Source of the DNA: Alcaligenaceae bacterium UBA6179 | Lineage (GTDB): Bacteria > Pseudomonadota > Gammaproteobacteria > Burkholderiales > Burkholderiaceae_B | Assembly (NCBI GenBank): GCA_002422175.1 | Contig: DITR01000150.1 | Span: 1-6,837, forward strand | Direction: 5' to 3' | DNA length: 6,837 nucleotides | Shown here: positions 5,383 through 6,837 of the stretch, one piece after another | Layout: the number at the start of each line of letters is the position of its first letter | Numbering within the stretch: position 1 is the first letter of the stretch | Position numbers and translations under genes: made by a program | Notes under the pieces: model-generated | Databases searched by the model: none | What the model saw: the letters and a program-made list of their open reading frames with translations, nothing else | Told to the model about the DNA's origin: nothing

Positions 5383-6795
5383 ATGATTCTTGACGCATTG
5401 CGGGCTCTTGTTGGGCCAGAGCATGTCTTAACAGGTGCCGACACCGAATCTTATGTCACCGATTGGCGGGGTCGTTATCGTGGTGTTACCCAAGCCGTGG
5501 TTCGCCCCGCTGACGTCGAGACTTTAGCCGCTGTGGTGCGCTGCTGCGTACAACACCAAACGCCTATTGTGACCATCGGTGGCAATACAGGTCTGTGTGG
5601 GGGTGCGACGCCTGACGATTCTGGTCGCGCTGTCATGATCTCAACGGCTAGACTAAATCGTATTCGGTCTATTGATACTGAAAACGATACCATGACCGTT
5701 GAGGCGGGTGTGATATTGCAAACGGTTCAACAGGCCGCACAAGATGCAGATCGTTTGTTCCCCTTAAGCTTAGCTGCCGAAGGCACTTGCACCATTGGTG
5801 GCAACTTGGCAACCAATGCAGGTGGCACGCAAGTTTTACGCTACGGCAATGCTCGTGAGTTAACGCTGGGTCTAGAAGTGGTCACACCGCAAGGCGAAAT
5901 TTGGCATGGTTTGCGTGGGCTTCGCAAAGACAACACGGGCTATGATTTACGCGATTTATACATTGGTAGCGAAGGTACGTTAGGCATTATTACAGCTGCC
6001 ACTTTAAAATTATTCCCCCGACCTGTTGCACAATATACCGCTATGTTGGCGCTCAATAGTCTGGAAGATGCCGTTACCTTGTTGTCCCATGCTAAAGCCG
6101 GTTTTGGGGCAGCATTAACGGCTTTTGAAGTCATGGCGGGTGATGTTTTGCGAAGCGTGGTGAAAGTGACTGAGCGTCAACGCATCCCTTTTCAGGGTGG
6201 AGCCGAAGCATCAAACTGGTTCGCATTGCTTGAGCTGTCAGACAGCGAAAGCGCAGCGCACGCACGTCAAATGTTTGAAGAGGTTTTAGGCGTTGCTCTT
6301 GAAAAAGGTTTGGCGATCGATGTCGCTATCGCTGAAAATGAAACGCAATCTTACGAGATGTGGCACTTGCGAGAGAGCATTCCCTTAGTTGAGGCTGCGC
6401 TAGGTAAAAGCATTAAACACGACGTATCAATCCCGATTTCTGCCATTGCAGAATTTGTGCGTGTGACCAATGCAGCGTTACAAGCAAATTTTTCAGGCCT
6501 TCAAAATATTGTTTTTGGTCATTTAGGCGATGGCAACTTGCATTACAACGTTTCTCGTAAAGCCGAGCTCACAGAAGCTGATTTGTTGTCAAAGCAAGCG
6601 CAAATTTACGCTCTGGTTCACGATAGTGTGCATGCCTTTAATGGTTCAATTAGTGCCGAACATGGTGTTGGACAACTAAAGCGTGATGAATTGACTCGTT
6701 ATAAAAGTCAAGTTGAGCTTGATTTGATGAAGCGCATTAAAAAAGCGCTAGACCCCGACCTACTTTTAAACCCGGGCAAGGTGCTTAACCTTTGA
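5383..6795 (+). CDS. FAD/metal-dependent D-2-hydroxyacid dehydrogenase (GlcD / D-2-hydroxyglutarate dehydrogenase family)
   Basis: This 470-residue flavoprotein has an N-terminal PCMH-type FAD domain (about 30-212) and a C-terminal FAD-oxidase domain (about 215-468), the normal length and order. FAD-site motifs are GGNTGLCGG (66-74), GTCTIGGNLATNAGG (134-148) and GSEGTLGI (195-202). Substrate and metal residues that match the D-2-hydroxyglutarate/D-lactate dehydrogenase pattern are Arg330 (HLRES), Lys345 (KHDVSIP), His380 and His387 in GHLGDGNLH, and Glu426-His427 in SAEHGVG. The reaction is oxidation of a D-2-hydroxyacid to a 2-oxoacid, with electrons passed to a membrane or ETF-type acceptor. 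D-lactate, D-2-hydroxyglutarate or another D-2-hydroxyacid are all possible. An in-frame stop at 5368-5370 makes ATG 5383 the only near start, with ATAAAGG at 5367-5373. The gene lies 186 bp from the operon, so it is probably transcribed separately, and its 3' end overlaps the converging mutM by 30 bp. Confidence 0.93.
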   Translation: MILDALRALVGPEHVLTGADTESYVTDWRGRYRGVTQAVVRPADVETLAAVVRCCVQHQTPIVTIGGNTGLCGGATPDDSGRAVMISTARLNRIRSIDTENDTMTVEAGVILQTVQQAAQDADRLFPLSLAAEGTCTIGGNLATNAGGTQVLRYGNARELTLGLEVVTPQGEIWHGLRGLRKDNTGYDLRDLYIGSEGTLGIITAATLKLFPRPVAQYTAMLALNSLEDAVTLLSHAKAGFGAALTAFEVMAGDVLRSVVKVTERQRIPFQGGAEASNWFALLELSDSESAAHARQMFEEVLGVALEKGLAIDVAIAENETQSYEMWHLRESIPLVEAALGKSIKHDVSIPISAIAEFVRVTNAALQANFSGLQNIVFGHLGDGNLHYNVSRKAELTEADLLSKQAQIYALVHDSVHAFNGSISAEHGVGQLKRDELTRYKSQVELDLMKRIKKALDPDLLLNPGKVLNL

Positions 6796-6837
6796 CGGGC
6801 GCTTTTGGCAACGTTTACAAAAGTATGTGGCACGTTG
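6766..6837 (-). CDS. mutM: Formamidopyrimidine-DNA glycosylase (MutM/Fpg), C-terminal fragment
   Basis: Read leftward from the window edge, the minus strand is open and encodes QRATYFCKRCQKR followed by PSKVKHLARV, with stop TAA at 6768-6766. The QRATYFCxxCQK pattern is the second half of the C-terminal zinc finger of MutM, where two of the four zinc-binding cysteines sit; E. coli MutM ends in a very similar stretch, QRATFYCRQCQK. The full enzyme excises oxidised purines such as 8-oxoguanine from DNA, and this finger contacts DNA. Most of the gene lies outside the window. About ten residues extend past the usual end because the first in-frame stop lies inside the opposing FAD dehydrogenase gene, giving a 30-bp tail-to-tail overlap. 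The evidence is short but the motif is very specific. Confidence 0.85.
   Translation of the reverse strand, partial: QRATYFCKRCQKRPSKVKHLARV

Noticed and set aside
5383..6795. The FAD protein as an E3 substitute for the E1/E2 complex
   Set aside because: It has the PCMH/FAD-oxidase fold motifs and the GHLGDGN metal site, and lacks the redox disulfide motif of dihydrolipoamide dehydrogenases.

Overview
The window looks like a proteobacterial chromosome segment, probably beta- or gamma-proteobacterial. This rests on compact co-directional genes, roughly balanced base composition, and a mutM (fpg) C-terminus at the right edge that closely resembles the E. coli-type zinc-finger end. The species cannot be told from the sequence.

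Layout. Positions 1-5196 form one plus-strand block. It holds the 3' end of a GMC-type flavin alcohol dehydrogenase (1-114), an SDR (111-899, 4-bp ATGA overlap), a fused alpha-beta thiamine-diphosphate E1 dehydrogenase (960-3149), its lipoyl-bearing E2 acyltransferase (3162-4442) and a second SDR (4459-5196). Gaps inside the block are 60, 12 and 16 bp or an overlap, so it reads as a single operon that continues off the left edge. A 186-bp AT-rich gap follows. It contains a long imperfect hairpin directly after the last stop codon, a weak promoter candidate, and an 11-bp perfect inverted repeat just upstream of the next gene. That gene (5383-6795) is an FAD/metal-dependent D-2-hydroxyacid dehydrogenase of the GlcD / D-2-hydroxyglutarate dehydrogenase family. 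On the minus strand at the right edge is the C-terminal end of MutM (6766-6837). It converges on and overlaps the FAD dehydrogenase gene by 30 bp.

How the genes may work together (inference). The GMC enzyme and the two NAD-type SDRs would oxidise an alcohol or diol to a carbonyl compound. The E1-E2 pair would then split or decarboxylate a 2-oxoacid or acetoin-like alpha-hydroxyketone and deliver the acyl group to CoA. No E3 (dihydrolipoamide dehydrogenase) is visible, so it must lie outside the window or be shared with housekeeping complexes. The FAD dehydrogenase would make a 2-oxoacid from a D-2-hydroxyacid and could feed the E1, but it appears to be a separate transcription unit. The substrate cannot be named from sequence. 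The combination of a GMC oxidase, two SDRs and a dedicated fused-E1/E2 complex is the best candidate here for an undescribed catabolic route. No mobile elements, CRISPR arrays, tRNA or rRNA genes were seen.
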